Shown piece after piece: positions 17,770 through 27,033 of a stretch of DNA of 64,000 bases (its first letter is position 1; every line of letters begins with the position of its first letter). This DNA comes from Desulfobulbaceae bacterium BRH_c16a (lineage in GTDB: Bacteria; Desulfobacterota; Desulfobulbia; Desulfobulbales; Desulfocapsaceae). A program made the position numbers and the translations under genes. Where the stretch lies: contig LADS01000004.1 of NCBI GenBank assembly GCA_000961725.1, forward strand, positions 1-64,000, given 5' to 3'. The notes beneath the pieces were generated by a model. That model was not told the DNA's origin, made no database searches, and worked only from the letters and a program-made list of their open reading frames with translations.

Positions 17770-17785
17770 TGTCAGCCGGCCGACA
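17770..17785 (-). promoter_or_regulatory. CooA-type operator upstream of cooA
   Basis: TGTCAGCCGGCCGACA fits TGTCA-N6-CGACA at all defined positions. It lies 99 bases upstream of the cooA start and 25 bases past the end of the ABC permease gene. A second imperfect inverted repeat, GACAACA..TGTTGTC, lies between it and cooA (17718-17740). No convincing -10 was found at the class II distance. Confidence 0.6.
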
Positions 17786-17809
17786 GATCCGAGCCGCTTC
17801 ATAAAAAAA

Positions 17810-19009
17810 CTACTCCGACCGCAGCGCTTCCACCGGATCGAGGCCGGCGGCCTGGCGGGCGGGGAGAATTCCGGCGACGATGCCGATGACCATGGCAAGC
17901 AGTTCGGCAAGAATAACAAAATTCCAAGGGGTGTGGACCGGGAGCAGCGGCACCAGGGCATGAATCAACCAGGCGATGGAAACGCCGACCGCAAGCCCCG
18001 CCGCGCCGCCAAGACCTGCAAGGACCGTACCCTCCATGAGAAAGAGCAGGAGGATACGGTGCCTGGTTGCGCCGAGCGCCCTCAGCAAGCCGATTTCTCC
18101 GGTGCGCTCCCGGACGGCGATCGTCATGATGGTGAAGATGCCGACACTGCCGACCAGAAGCGAAATGCCGCCGAGCGCGCCGACCGCGACCGTCAGCATC
18201 GAAAGCACCGAACCGAGAACATCGAGCATCTGCTGCTGGGTGGTGATGGTGAAATCCTCCTGGCCGTGACGATTGACGAGGATCCGGCGAATGGCGGCGA
18301 CCACCTCTTCGGCCTTATATCCGCTCCGATAGAGAACATCGACTTCCATCAGCCCCTCCCGATCAAAGAGATCGAGAGCCCGGACCGCCGGGATATAGAC
18401 GGTGTCGTCCATATCAAAACCCAGGATCTGGCCTTTCGGTTCCATCACTCCGATCACCCGGCCCGGCTGATTGCCGATCTGGATACGCCTGCCAAGCGGA
18501 TTTCCACCGGGGAAAATCTCACGGGCCACCTTATCGCCAAGCACCACAAATGGCCTGGCCAGCCTGGGGTCGTCGGGCGGCAGGAATCGGCCGATGCGGA
18601 CCTTCATGCGAAACGCCCTGTCCATCTCCGAACCTACTCCATAGAGGGTGATGCGTCTGGTCCGCCCTTCCGCCGTCACCTCGACATTGCCCTGGACCAT
18701 CGGCACCACAGCCTCAACCTGAGGCAGGTGGCGCAGGGCGTCACAGTCCTCGAGGGTGAGGAGGCGCTCGGAACCGAGGATGCCGAGCGGGGTTCCCATG
18801 GTGGTCACCTTGCCCGGATTGACGGCGATGAGGTTGGTGCCGAACTGGGTGAATTCGGAAAGCACAAAGCGCTGCAACCCCTCGCCCATGGAGGTGAGCA
18901 GAATCACCGCGCCGATACCGACGGCGATCCCGAGTCCGGTGAGAAAAGACTGGAGGCGCTTGGCCCGGATGGAGGTGGTGATAAAATGAATCTGGTCGAG
19001 TGTCCGCAT
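17810..19009 (-). CDS. MacB/FtsX-type ABC transporter permease
   Basis: 399 residues in the MacB pattern: an N-terminal helix (RLQSFLTGLGIAVGIGAVILLTSMGEG), a periplasmic domain of about 230 residues (TNLIAVNPGKV, LGDKVAREIFPGGNPLGRRI), then three C-terminal helices with the FtsX signature ERTGEIGLLRALGATRHRILLLFLMEG. The gene is the third of a minus-strand operon with an HlyD-type adaptor and an ATPase-permease. With the second permease it could form a heterodimeric mechanotransmission exporter. Substrate is unknown. It lies immediately upstream of cooA on the same strand. Confidence 0.88.
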   Translation of the reverse strand: MRTLDQIHFITTSIRAKRLQSFLTGLGIAVGIGAVILLTSMGEGLQRFVLSEFTQFGTNLIAVNPGKVTTMGTPLGILGSERLLTLEDCDALRHLPQVEAVVPMVQGNVEVTAEGRTRRITLYGVGSEMDRAFRMKVRIGRFLPPDDPRLARPFVVLGDKVAREIFPGGNPLGRRIQIGNQPGRVIGVMEPKGQILGFDMDDTVYIPAVRALDLFDREGLMEVDVLYRSGYKAEEVVAAIRRILVNRHGQEDFTITTQQQMLDVLGSVLSMLTVAVGALGGISLLVGSVGIFTIMTIAVRERTGEIGLLRALGATRHRILLLFLMEGTVLAGLGGAAGLAVGVSIAWLIHALVPLLPVHTPWNFVILAELLAMVIGIVAGILPARQAAGLDPVEALRSE

Positions 19010-19020
19010 GGCCTAAGCCT

Positions 19021-20910
19021 TCAGTGTCCGGCGAGCGCCCGGATCGGATCGAGCCGGGCGGCCCTTCCGGCCGGCAACAGGGAGGAGAAAAATCCTGTGC
19101 ACAGCGCCGTGCCCATGGCCGCCGCCACCGCCCAGATGGGCGGCATGGTCTGTAATTCCGGATACAGCCGGGCAATCCCCCAGGCTCCGGCAAAACCGAG
19201 GACAAGGCCGAGAATTCCGCCGATGGTAGAGAGCAGCAGGGCCTCGCTGACCAGCATTGCCATAATCTGCCGGTGGGTTGCCCCCAAGGCCTTGCAGAGA
19301 CCGATCTCGGCGGTCCGCTGGGCGACCGACATCAGCATCACGTTCATGATCAGGATTCCCGCCACTACCAGGCTGATCGCGGCAATCCCGGCAACGGTCA
19401 GGGTCAGCGACTTGAGGATCTTGTCGAACGTCGCCAGCACCGAGTCCTGGGTAATAATGGTCACATCCTCCTCGCCGTGGTGCCGCCTGGCGATGGTCGC
19501 GGTAATATGCTCTTTCAACCGGGGAAGCGAATCCTGATCCTTGGCCTCGACCAGAATGCGGAACAGGCCGCTGGTGTTGTACAACATCTGGGCAAAGGCC
19601 ACCGGTACGATCACCAGTTCCTGGGTGTCGAACCCCAGCGACCGGCCTTCCGAGCCGAGAACACCGATAACCCGGCAACGATAGCCGCCGAGCCGGATCA
19701 ACTCGCCCAGGGGGGGCTCACGGCCGAACAGTTCATGATAGACTTTCGCGCCGAGAACGCAGACCGGCCGGGCGATATCCCAATCTTCCTCCGGAAGAAA
19801 CTTACCCATGGCAAGTGTCAGATGATGCACGTCGATAAATGCTGCGGTCGAGCCGAGTACCGGAACCTGCCGTTCCTTGCCATGCCGGACCGCGCTCAGT
19901 TCCCCGATATTCAAAGGTGCCAGCCGCCGCACCATCTCGCTGCGCTGCAGGGCTCCCGCATCCTCCAGGGTAAGATCCCGAGGGGTTTCGCCGACAAGGG
20001 TTGCCGGGGTGTTCGAGGCGGTTTCCGCCCGGCCGGGGATAACGATGACCAGATTGGTGCCGAGCGAGGCAAATTGATCGACAACATAGAGTCTGGCCCC
20101 GTTGCCGATGCCGGTCAGCAATACCACCGCCGCAACCCCGATGCTCATGGCCAGCAGCATCAGGGCGGTGCGCACCAGATTGCTGCCAAGACTTACCAGG
20201 CCGAAGCGGATGGTATCGAGCGGCCGCATGGTCTCAGCCGCCTCCGCTGTCGGCGGCGAGCCGGCCGTCGACCACGCGGATTCTTCTGCGGGCACGCTCG
20301 CGATTTCCGGATCGTGGGTCACCACCACCAGGGTCTGGCCCTCGGCATTGAGCTGTTCGAGCAGCTCGATGATCTCCGCCCCGCTGCTGCGATCGAGATT
20401 GCCGGTGGGCTCGTCGGCGAGGAGCACCGCCGGCCTGTTGATCACCGCCCGGGCGATGGCCACCCGTTGCCGCTGACCGCCGGAGAGTTCCTCGGGTTTA
20501 TGGTGGCGCCGGTTGCCAAGGCCGAAACTGTCGATCAGCACTGCACTGCGCTGGTGGCGCTCGCTGGCGGCAACACCTGCCAGCATCAACGGCAGCTCGA
20601 TATTCTGTTCGGCGGTCAGCCGTGGGATGAGATGAAAAAACTGAAAAATAAAGCCGATCTTGCGGCTGCGGGTTGCCGCCAGCTGGCGGTCGTCGAGGCT
20701 GGTCACGTCCCGGCCTTCAAGCAGGTAGGTGCCGCTGTTGGGGGTATCGAGCAGGCCGATGATGTTCAAGAGGGTCGATTTCCCTGAGCCGGACGGACCC
20801 ATGATCGACAGATATTCACCGGCCTCGATGGCAAGAGAGACATGGTCCATGGCCCTGACTTCCTGGCCGCCGACGGCAAAGGTCCGGCTGATGTCGCGCA
20901 GTTCGATCAT
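19021..20910 (-). CDS. MacB-like ABC ATPase and permease in one frame; probably two genes joined by a frameshift
   Basis: 629 residues as read. Residues 1-215 are a LolD/MacB-type ATPase: Walker A GPSGSGKST, signature LSGGQRQRVAIARA, Walker B VLLADEPTGNLD, H-loop VVVTHD. Residues 228-629 are an MacB/FtsX permease starting MRPLDTIRFGL, with the C-terminal RTAEIGLCKALGATHRQIMAM. The linker SVPAEESAWSTAGSPP is odd. One base shift just before it restores ERARRRIRVVDGRL..GGG and a TGA four bases before the permease ATG at 20229, the normal layout for separate genes. Either a genuine fusion mutation or a sequence error explains this. The start overlaps the HlyD gene by four bases. Confidence 0.85.
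   Translation of the reverse strand: MIELRDISRTFAVGGQEVRAMDHVSLAIEAGEYLSIMGPSGSGKSTLLNIIGLLDTPNSGTYLLEGRDVTSLDDRQLAATRSRKIGFIFQFFHLIPRLTAEQNIELPLMLAGVAASERHQRSAVLIDSFGLGNRRHHKPEELSGGQRQRVAIARAVINRPAVLLADEPTGNLDRSSGAEIIELLEQLNAEGQTLVVVTHDPEIASVPAEESAWSTAGSPPTAEAAETMRPLDTIRFGLVSLGSNLVRTALMLLAMSIGVAAVVLLTGIGNGARLYVVDQFASLGTNLVIVIPGRAETASNTPATLVGETPRDLTLEDAGALQRSEMVRRLAPLNIGELSAVRHGKERQVPVLGSTAAFIDVHHLTLAMGKFLPEEDWDIARPVCVLGAKVYHELFGREPPLGELIRLGGYRCRVIGVLGSEGRSLGFDTQELVIVPVAFAQMLYNTSGLFRILVEAKDQDSLPRLKEHITATIARRHHGEEDVTIITQDSVLATFDKILKSLTLTVAGIAAISLVVAGILIMNVMLMSVAQRTAEIGLCKALGATHRQIMAMLVSEALLLSTIGGILGLVLGFAGAWGIARLYPELQTMPPIWAVAAAMGTALCTGFFSSLLPAGRAARLDPIRALAGH
20227..20303 (-). other. Frameshift junction between ABC ATPase and permease
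   Basis: In the observed frame the ATPase end reads HDPEIASVPAEESAW and runs into the permease. In the neighbouring frame, from about 20297, the DNA reads RARRRIRVVDGRLAADSGGG and stops at 20234-20236, and the permease ATG is at 20227-20229. RxRxIxxxDGR is the usual end of this ATPase family. Adding one base near 20296-20303 would restore two adjacent genes. Confidence 0.75.
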
Positions 20911-22067
20911 TTTTCTGCCGCCTGATCCTCTTGCCGGTCGATCGCCGCAGCCACCCCGCCTGCCAGGCCCTCGCGGTCGATCGTCGTCACCACCTGCTCG
21001 CCGGCGGCCACCCCTTCCAGGATTTCGGTGAACTGCCAGTTGCCGAGGCCGGCTTTGGTCTTCCGGTATTCGAGGCGTCCCGTTGCAGGATTAAAGATAT
21101 AGACATGGCCGTCCCGCAGCAGCGATTCGCTGGGGATCCTCACCACCTGCGACCTCGCTTCAAGGATGATCTCGACATCGGCGCTGTAGCCGACCAGCAG
21201 GTTGACGTCTTCCATGGGGGCGAGGAAATCCACTTCAATCTCGACGGTGCGGGCCTGTTTGGCCTGCTCGAGCACATAGGGCGAGATCGACCGGGTTTTG
21301 CCAAGGAAGACCCTTTGCGGAAAAGCATCGAGAGTGATCCTGGTCTCCATGCCCGGCCGGATCTGGGCGGCATCGATTTCATCGATGGGAGCGGCCACAT
21401 AGAGCGAATCCATATTGATCAGATCGACCACCGGCAGGGTGGGAATTCCAGGAGGCGACGGAGTGACAAATTCGCCGACCTCGCCATTAACTTCGGCCAC
21501 GATCCCGGCAAACGGGGCAAGGATAATTGTCCGTTCGACCATAGCCGACGCCACATCGATCCTGGCCCTGCCGACAGCCCTCTGGGCTTCTGCGGCCAGG
21601 CAGGCGGCTCTTCCGGCGGCCGCTTCTGCGACAGCCTCTTCATAGCTTGATTCCGAAGTCGATCTTTTTTTCCACAGCTCGGTCTGCCGCTCCGCCTGTC
21701 GTCCGGCATGGTCCGCCATAAGACAGGCTTCACGGGCGGTGGCGTCGGCCACCGCCGCCTGTTTCCGGGCGTGATCCAGTTCCGCCTCGAGATCCTTGTT
21801 CCAGAGGGAAATCAGCAGCTGACCGGCCTCGACCTCATCGCCCTTTTGCACACTCAGGGTGGCGATCCGCCCCCCGACAGCCGGGGCAAGCATTGCCCGC
21901 CGCCGGGCCTTGACCGAACCGGCCCGGGTGTTGGCCACCATCGCCTCAACCGTGCCGACATCGGCCGCTTTGACCGAGACGGGTATCGGTTTTTCGCGGC
22001 TGAGGTAGGCATAGCCGAAATAGCCTCCGAGCAATAACAGAGCAATGATGAAAAGAGCGCGCTTCAC
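20907..22067 (-). CDS. Periplasmic adaptor (HlyD/MacA family) of ABC exporter
   Basis: 386 residues. One N-terminal membrane anchor (MKRALFIIALLLLGGYFGYAYL) is followed by a lipoyl half-motif (RRAMLAPAVGGRIATLSVQKGDEVEAGQLL), a helical hairpin of about 80 residues (ELDHARKQAAVADATAREACL...AAEAQRAVGRARID), the second lipoyl half (TIILAPFAGIVAEVNGEVGEFV) and beta-barrel and membrane-proximal domains. This is the MacA arrangement. It would link the MacB-like permeases to an outer-membrane channel, which is not in this window. It is the first gene of the operon and overlaps the next by four bases. Confidence 0.9.
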   Translation of the reverse strand: MKRALFIIALLLLGGYFGYAYLSREKPIPVSVKAADVGTVEAMVANTRAGSVKARRRAMLAPAVGGRIATLSVQKGDEVEAGQLLISLWNKDLEAELDHARKQAAVADATAREACLMADHAGRQAERQTELWKKRSTSESSYEEAVAEAAAGRAACLAAEAQRAVGRARIDVASAMVERTIILAPFAGIVAEVNGEVGEFVTPSPPGIPTLPVVDLINMDSLYVAAPIDEIDAAQIRPGMETRITLDAFPQRVFLGKTRSISPYVLEQAKQARTVEIEVDFLAPMEDVNLLVGYSADVEIILEARSQVVRIPSESLLRDGHVYIFNPATGRLEYRKTKAGLGNWQFTEILEGVAAGEQVVTTIDREGLAGGVAAAIDRQEDQAAEK

Positions 22068-22291
22068 ATGAGCAACCGTTCCGGAAAAAAATGATGGTTT
22101 TCGAACCGATAAACCGAGTGGAATGTTTTTGCCCTACGGCTGGCGATCCGGAGAGAGTGTTTCCCTGAACCAATCTCCTGTTATAGGCCAATCTTGGTAA
22201 ACCTTCAAGATTTTCATTGCCTCTGCAATCTTATCACCACTGAGCGAAAACCAGTCATCCTTTTCTTTTTTCGGTGTAGCACGAGCTGCGG

Positions 22292-22819
22292 CTACTCTTC
22301 GTAAATCGCATCTCCCGGAAATTTGGCTTTGATATCGGCGGCGGTCACGTCGTACATTCCGGCGCCGGCAACGTACTCCTTATCACCATTTTTAACCAGA
22401 ACCACATAGCTCACTTTGGGTGAACTGTCAGTCTGGCCCGGCTTCGGCCAGGCATAGGGAACCCATCCTTCACCTTTCGCCTCAACTAGGTCGTTCATGG
22501 CCACAAAGAGATAGACCCCGTTTACATCCCGCATGTCCAAGAGGCTTTGGCCATCCAGTGACGGTTTGATCGGGTGCATCACCATTACTCCGTCGAGGTT
22601 GTGTACCCAGATATACCCTTCGCCGCCGGCAAACATGAAGGGACCGTTGGCATCTTTGATTTTTTCCAGGGCGGCATCGCCTTCCGCCTGCAGAAGTGCA
22701 GCCGCAGCCTTGGCTTTTTCCTTGCAAAGCTCAGGAGTCAGCGCTTCGGCGCTGCAGAGCGAGGTGAAAGTAAAAAGCAATGCGGTTGAGAGAATCAGGG
22801 TCATTATTCCACGTTTCAT
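22292..22819 (-). CDS. Secreted single-cache-domain protein
   Basis: 175 residues with a signal peptide ending near CSAEA. The remainder fits a small cache domain (sCache_2 type): a long helix (CKEKAKAAAALLQAEGDAALEKI), GYIWVHNLDGVMVMHPIKPSLDGQSLLDM, then WVPYAWPKPG and KVSYVVLV..GDKEYVAGAGMYD. Cache domains bind small molecules such as carboxylates in chemoreceptors, but this one has no membrane anchor or output domain. It follows a chemoreceptor gene by 69 bases on the same strand. A role as soluble periplasmic ligand-binding partner is inferred from context. Confidence 0.82.
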   Translation of the reverse strand: MKRGIMTLILSTALLFTFTSLCSAEALTPELCKEKAKAAAALLQAEGDAALEKIKDANGPFMFAGGEGYIWVHNLDGVMVMHPIKPSLDGQSLLDMRDVNGVYLFVAMNDLVEAKGEGWVPYAWPKPGQTDSSPKVSYVVLVKNGDKEYVAGAGMYDVTAADIKAKFPGDAIYEE

Positions 22820-22888
22820 GAAGAGCCTCCGTGTTACTGTTATTCGTCCTTATGGACCTCGGTTGTTTCCTGCCTTTTTCTGCAAATG

Positions 22889-24997
22889 TCAAAGTTTGAA
22901 ATGGCCGACAAGACGGTTCAACTCGTCCGCCAGTTTTTCAAGATCCGTGGCACTTTCCTGTATGTAACTGCTGCCCTGGCCGATGCTCTTGCTGGTCGCA
23001 TTGACATGATTGATATCTGCGGCCACAGCTCCGGATATTCCGGTCGCAGAATCGACGTGTCTGGTCATGCCCTCAATACCGCTCGATACCGAATTTATGT
23101 CTTCGGTAATCTGTCTGGTAGTCACCGCCTGCTCCTCAACCGCTCCGGCGATCACCACGACAATCGAATTAATCTCATTGATAACCTTTGTGATTTCAGT
23201 GATTTCGGATATTGTCATTGAACTCGACTGTTGAATGGCCGCGATCTTCTGGCGAATATCTCCGGTCGCCCTATTGGTCTGGCCGGCAAGTTCTTTCACC
23301 TCATTGGCGACAACGGCAAAACCCTTGCCGGCTTCACCCGCCCGGGCAGCTTCGATTGTCGCATTGAGCGACAGGAGGTTGGTCTGCTTGGCGATGTTGA
23401 CAATCACCTCGGCGACTTTGCCTATTTCATTGGCCGCCGCCGAAAGCTCATTCATCTTGACGGTGGTATTTTCAACCGTCGATACCGCTTTGCTGGTAAC
23501 CGCTCTGGCCTGTTCGGTGTTCCGGGCAATTTCCGCAATGGTCGAACTCATCTCCTCAGTGGCAATTGCCACACTCTGTACCCGCTGCATGGAATCGTTG
23601 GCGAGGCTGGAAATCTCCATCATCGAGGAGTTCATGGTCGCCGTGGCATCACTCGCTTCGTTCGATTTGGCGCTGAGCCCGGCGGCGTCGTTTTTAAAGT
23701 CGCGGGATACTCCGGCCAGATCAACCGCCGAAGTAGTAAGCCTGCCGGCAAAAGCGAGAATCTGGCCGATTATCAGGCGGAGGTTCGCGATCATCGAATT
23801 GGTATCGCGAGCCAGATCGCCCAACTCATCATTGGAACGGATGTCAAGATCCTTCTGGAGATCGCCCCCGGCAATTTTCTTGGTCGATTCGGCAATCGAC
23901 AATATTTTCGCCGACATGAACCGGCTCACTAGAGTGCCGAGGATAACAGCCGCTACAACCGCGACAACAGTCAACACTATGAGTATGGTAACCCCTCTCT
24001 TTTTGGCGGTTGCAGCCTCATCCAAAGCATCGTGCATTTCCTTGTCGGCGATAGTGATGAGAGTATTCAGCTGGGTACTGATGCTTTTCACCGAGACCCC
24101 GAGCTCGTCCTGCTTCTGTTGATTGTCAGACTCGAGCGTTGAATACATGGTCTTGGCGAGAGCGTGAAGATCGTTGAAAGCGCTCTCGATCTTTGCAGTT
24201 GTACCAATACCGCGATTAAGAGCTCTCTGCTTATCCTTAAATGCGGGAAGGCTGTTGATCTTCTGGCCCAATGACATCAGTTTGTCGTATTCCTTTTTAA
24301 ACTTACCGAGGATCTCCATAAGCTCCCCGTTCGACACTTGGTAGGATTGCAGCCACTCGCCAATCAATCCCTTGCTCGGGTCAGTATTTCCGGTAAATTT
24401 CGTTTCGATATTCACCGCGTCCTTCAGCTGTCGGCTCCAGTTTAAATGATCCAACTGGGCCAGGTTAAGAAAAGCGGGGAGATCCAGGAGTTCAGCGCCG
24501 ACCTTGACTCCGTAGCTGTTCAACATCCTTTTGGCCGCCATCAACTCGGCGGTCTTTGTTTTCAGCCGGCTGCTTTCATCGAAAATGCCCTGAACGGTCG
24601 GCAGCATTCCTAAGGAACTCCGAGGTACTTCAAGATCAAGATTTTTATTCCGATATATGGTCTGGGACGGACTGTTGCGGAATTCATCGGACGCAGTGCC
24701 AAACTGCAGCATGGAAATCCACATGTCAAACTCTTCCATGCCCATGGTGATTTCCGCAGCGATTTCCTCAAGATTGAAAACTGCATTGGTGTACTCGATC
24801 GTCGTTTTCTGCACTATATCGACCGCAAGGGCCGCATTCATGACCGCATACTGAGCCGGAGCTTTTTCTTTGGCCACGGTATCGGCGGACGAGGACACCT
24901 TGTTGAGCACGATAATTCCGACCAAACCGGCGATAAGTACCAGAAGAGCCAGGCCGAGAAATCCTCCGATCAACTTCCTGCTGATTGACATCCGCAT
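22889..24997 (-). CDS. Methyl-accepting chemotaxis protein
   Basis: 702 residues: TM1 about 11-33 (LIGGFLGLALLVLIAGLVGI), a periplasmic region of about 290 residues rich in long helices, TM2 about 335-357 (TILIVLTVVAVVAAVILGTLV), a HAMP domain (ESTKKIAGGDLQKDLDIRSNDELG) and a signalling domain with the conserved hairpin tip (IAKQTNLLSLNATIEAARAG..GFAVVANEVKELA). The long sensory region resembles helical-bimodular sensors rather than a cache domain. There is no C-terminal CheR-docking pentapeptide (the end is NRLVGHFKL). It is followed by the secreted cache protein gene and is probably co-transcribed with it. Confidence 0.92.
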   Translation of the reverse strand: MRMSISRKLIGGFLGLALLVLIAGLVGIIVLNKVSSSADTVAKEKAPAQYAVMNAALAVDIVQKTTIEYTNAVFNLEEIAAEITMGMEEFDMWISMLQFGTASDEFRNSPSQTIYRNKNLDLEVPRSSLGMLPTVQGIFDESSRLKTKTAELMAAKRMLNSYGVKVGAELLDLPAFLNLAQLDHLNWSRQLKDAVNIETKFTGNTDPSKGLIGEWLQSYQVSNGELMEILGKFKKEYDKLMSLGQKINSLPAFKDKQRALNRGIGTTAKIESAFNDLHALAKTMYSTLESDNQQKQDELGVSVKSISTQLNTLITIADKEMHDALDEAATAKKRGVTILIVLTVVAVVAAVILGTLVSRFMSAKILSIAESTKKIAGGDLQKDLDIRSNDELGDLARDTNSMIANLRLIIGQILAFAGRLTTSAVDLAGVSRDFKNDAAGLSAKSNEASDATATMNSSMMEISSLANDSMQRVQSVAIATEEMSSTIAEIARNTEQARAVTSKAVSTVENTTVKMNELSAAANEIGKVAEVIVNIAKQTNLLSLNATIEAARAGEAGKGFAVVANEVKELAGQTNRATGDIRQKIAAIQQSSSMTISEITEITKVINEINSIVVVIAGAVEEQAVTTRQITEDINSVSSGIEGMTRHVDSATGISGAVAADINHVNATSKSIGQGSSYIQESATDLEKLADELNRLVGHFKL

Positions 24998-25238
24998 ACA
25001 CGCACTCCGATAAGATGAGGTCCCGGCATATCCCGCTTTCCGGCAATGATTGAGATTCCCACTGTTCTCAACAGTTATCTATAAAATATTCCGTCTTAAT
25101 TAAGCATAACTACACATTGAGAGGGAAGTCAAATTCATGGGAATTTTTACCAGAACCACGTCGGGCTGATTTGATTTGAATTCGATGCGTCAAGGCGCAC
25201 CGCAGAGAAATCGGGTATGCACCAACTTGTTGAACTGC

Positions 25239-26588
25239 TCAGGAAAACCGAGCGGAAACCGTACGGGAATCAACGACAAAAGCAGCGTATAAAGCTCGCA
25301 CGGCCTTCTCGTAATCATCGGCTGCGACGCCGATGATGATGTTCATTTCCGATGCGCCCTGGTTGATGATCCGGACGTTTATTTCGGCCTCTTTGAGAGC
25401 GTTGAATATTTTGGCGGCGATTCCCACCGTCCGCACCATGCCTTCGCCAACCACCGCGACCAGAGCCAGATTCCGCTCGAGAAACAGCTGGTCGGGCTCG
25501 AGTTGCCGTCTGATCTCGTCGAGAATCAGCTCATCCAGGCCCTGCAGCTGGGCATCTTCGACAATGACACTGATCGAATCGATACTCGATGGGCATTGCT
25601 CGAAGCTGACCCCTTGATCCCTGAAGATACCGAGGAGGCGGTGGGCAAATCCCACCTCTTTGTTCATCAGCGATTTTTCCAGGCAGATCATCGAAAAATC
25701 CTTCCTGCCGGCAATGCCGGCGATCTCCGTCGCGACGATGGTATTCTCACTGAGCTGCGCGGTAATCAGGGTTCCGGCATCGTCCGGCCGATTGGTATTC
25801 CTGATCCGGATGGGTATCCCCGCCTCGCGCACCGGCAGGATAGCCTCATCGTGAAAGACCGACGCGCCCATGTAGGCCATCTCGCGGATTTCCCGAAAAG
25901 ATATCTCGTCGATAGTTTGCGGCGAGTCGACGATGCGTGGGTCGGCCATGAGGATTCCCGAGGTATCGGTCCAGTTTTCATAGAGCATGGCCCCGGCTGC
26001 CCGCGCGGCTATCGCCCCGGAAATATCGGAGCCACCCCTTGAAAAAGTCTTGATTTTGCCGTTCCGGTCGCTGCCGTAAAACCCTGCCATGACGTACAGT
26101 GCCGATGTGTCGTGCATCCGGTCCCCCAGCTGCTTGTAGCTGAGCGGATCGAGAGTTCCATTGGGCCGGACGATTATATATTGGGCAGGATCGACAAACT
26201 CCCCGCCAAGATACTCGGCAATGAGTCTTGCCGAAAAATATTCCCCGCGAGAAGCAGCATAGTCGCGGCTGCAGCCGGCCGTAAGCTCCTCACCGAACCG
26301 GTCGAGTAAGGCTACGACGTCTGTTTTCAGACCCAGCTGGGCGGCAATCTCGGTAAATCGGTCCCGGATCAGGCCGAAGGGCTCCCCGATGTCGGTGGAC
26401 ATGGCGGCCATTTCATGGCAGAGATAGAGGAGGTCGGTAAGCTTGGCCTCGGCGGAATGTCTTTTTCCCGGGGCCGAGACTACCACTATCCTGCGCCGGG
26501 GGTCGGCCTCGACAATTGCCTTAACCTTCCTGATCTGAACTCCATCTGCGACACTTGAACCGCCAAATTTGGCAACGACCCTTTCCAT
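25239..26588 (-). CDS. lysC: Aspartate kinase, monofunctional
   Basis: 449 residues, the same length as E. coli LysC. KFGGSSV at the start is the nucleotide-binding motif, FSRGGSDISGAIAA is the substrate-binding loop, and two C-terminal ACT domains follow (FSMICLEKSLMNKEVGF and VAVVGEGMVRTVGIAAKIFNALKEAEINVRII). It phosphorylates aspartate, the first step of the lysine, threonine and methionine pathways, and ACT domains usually bring lysine or threonine inhibition. Followed on the same strand by a chemoreceptor gene 240 bases away, with no detectable terminator between. Confidence 0.92.
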   Translation of the reverse strand: MERVVAKFGGSSVADGVQIRKVKAIVEADPRRRIVVVSAPGKRHSAEAKLTDLLYLCHEMAAMSTDIGEPFGLIRDRFTEIAAQLGLKTDVVALLDRFGEELTAGCSRDYAASRGEYFSARLIAEYLGGEFVDPAQYIIVRPNGTLDPLSYKQLGDRMHDTSALYVMAGFYGSDRNGKIKTFSRGGSDISGAIAARAAGAMLYENWTDTSGILMADPRIVDSPQTIDEISFREIREMAYMGASVFHDEAILPVREAGIPIRIRNTNRPDDAGTLITAQLSENTIVATEIAGIAGRKDFSMICLEKSLMNKEVGFAHRLLGIFRDQGVSFEQCPSSIDSISVIVEDAQLQGLDELILDEIRRQLEPDQLFLERNLALVAVVGEGMVRTVGIAAKIFNALKEAEINVRIINQGASEMNIIIGVAADDYEKAVRALYAAFVVDSRTVSARFS

Positions 26589-26610
26589 CCCCTTTTCCCC
26601 GGCCCCCTGC

Positions 26611-27033
26611 TTATTCTTCTGAAGCTATAAGTTTGACCAGCTCGAGGCTGGAGACGATACCTATGGGAGAGTTGCGTTCGCCGGTAACCAGCAGGTGGCT
26701 TACTCCCGCTTCATACATGACCTTGATCGCCGCGATCACGTCCTGGTCCTCGTCGAGCTGAATGCACGAGTGTTTGGTGGAAGAATCGGTATGGAATTCG
26801 CATTTCGTCATGAAGGTCGAAATCTTGGTGGTGTTCAGATCGTAGTCGTTGGCCAGGCCATGCATGATATCGGATACAGTTACCACGCCTATCAGCTGCT
26901 CGCCGACTTTTACTGCCAGCACCGATACGTTGGCCTGTGCCATGAGCTGTATTGCCGATTGGAGGCTGTCATCGATATTTATGACCGGAAACTTTCTTTT
27001 AATTGCCTGTTTGACCTTTAGGGAATCTGCCAT
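26611..27033 (-). CDS. CBS-domain-pair protein
   Basis: 140 residues from MADSLKVKQ, chosen because AGGAGGG precedes it; the frame opens nine codons earlier. It consists almost entirely of one Bateman module: INIDDSLQSAIQLMAQANVSVLAVKVGEQLIGVVTVSDIMHGL and QLDEDQDVIAAIKVMYEAGVSHLLVTGERNSPIGIVSSLELVKL. Such proteins bind AMP/ATP or related ligands and usually act through a partner. It sits 22 bases upstream of the aspartate kinase gene and is probably in its operon, so a link to amino-acid regulation is possible. Confidence 0.85.
   Translation of the reverse strand: MADSLKVKQAIKRKFPVINIDDSLQSAIQLMAQANVSVLAVKVGEQLIGVVTVSDIMHGLANDYDLNTTKISTFMTKCEFHTDSSTKHSCIQLDEDQDVIAAIKVMYEAGVSHLLVTGERNSPIGIVSSLELVKLIASEE

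Noticed and set aside
17933-19537. Long plus-strand frame of 534 codons
   Set aside because: Antisense to two ABC transporter genes with clear family motifs; its His/Asp/Arg-rich composition is typical of a GC-rich shadow frame.
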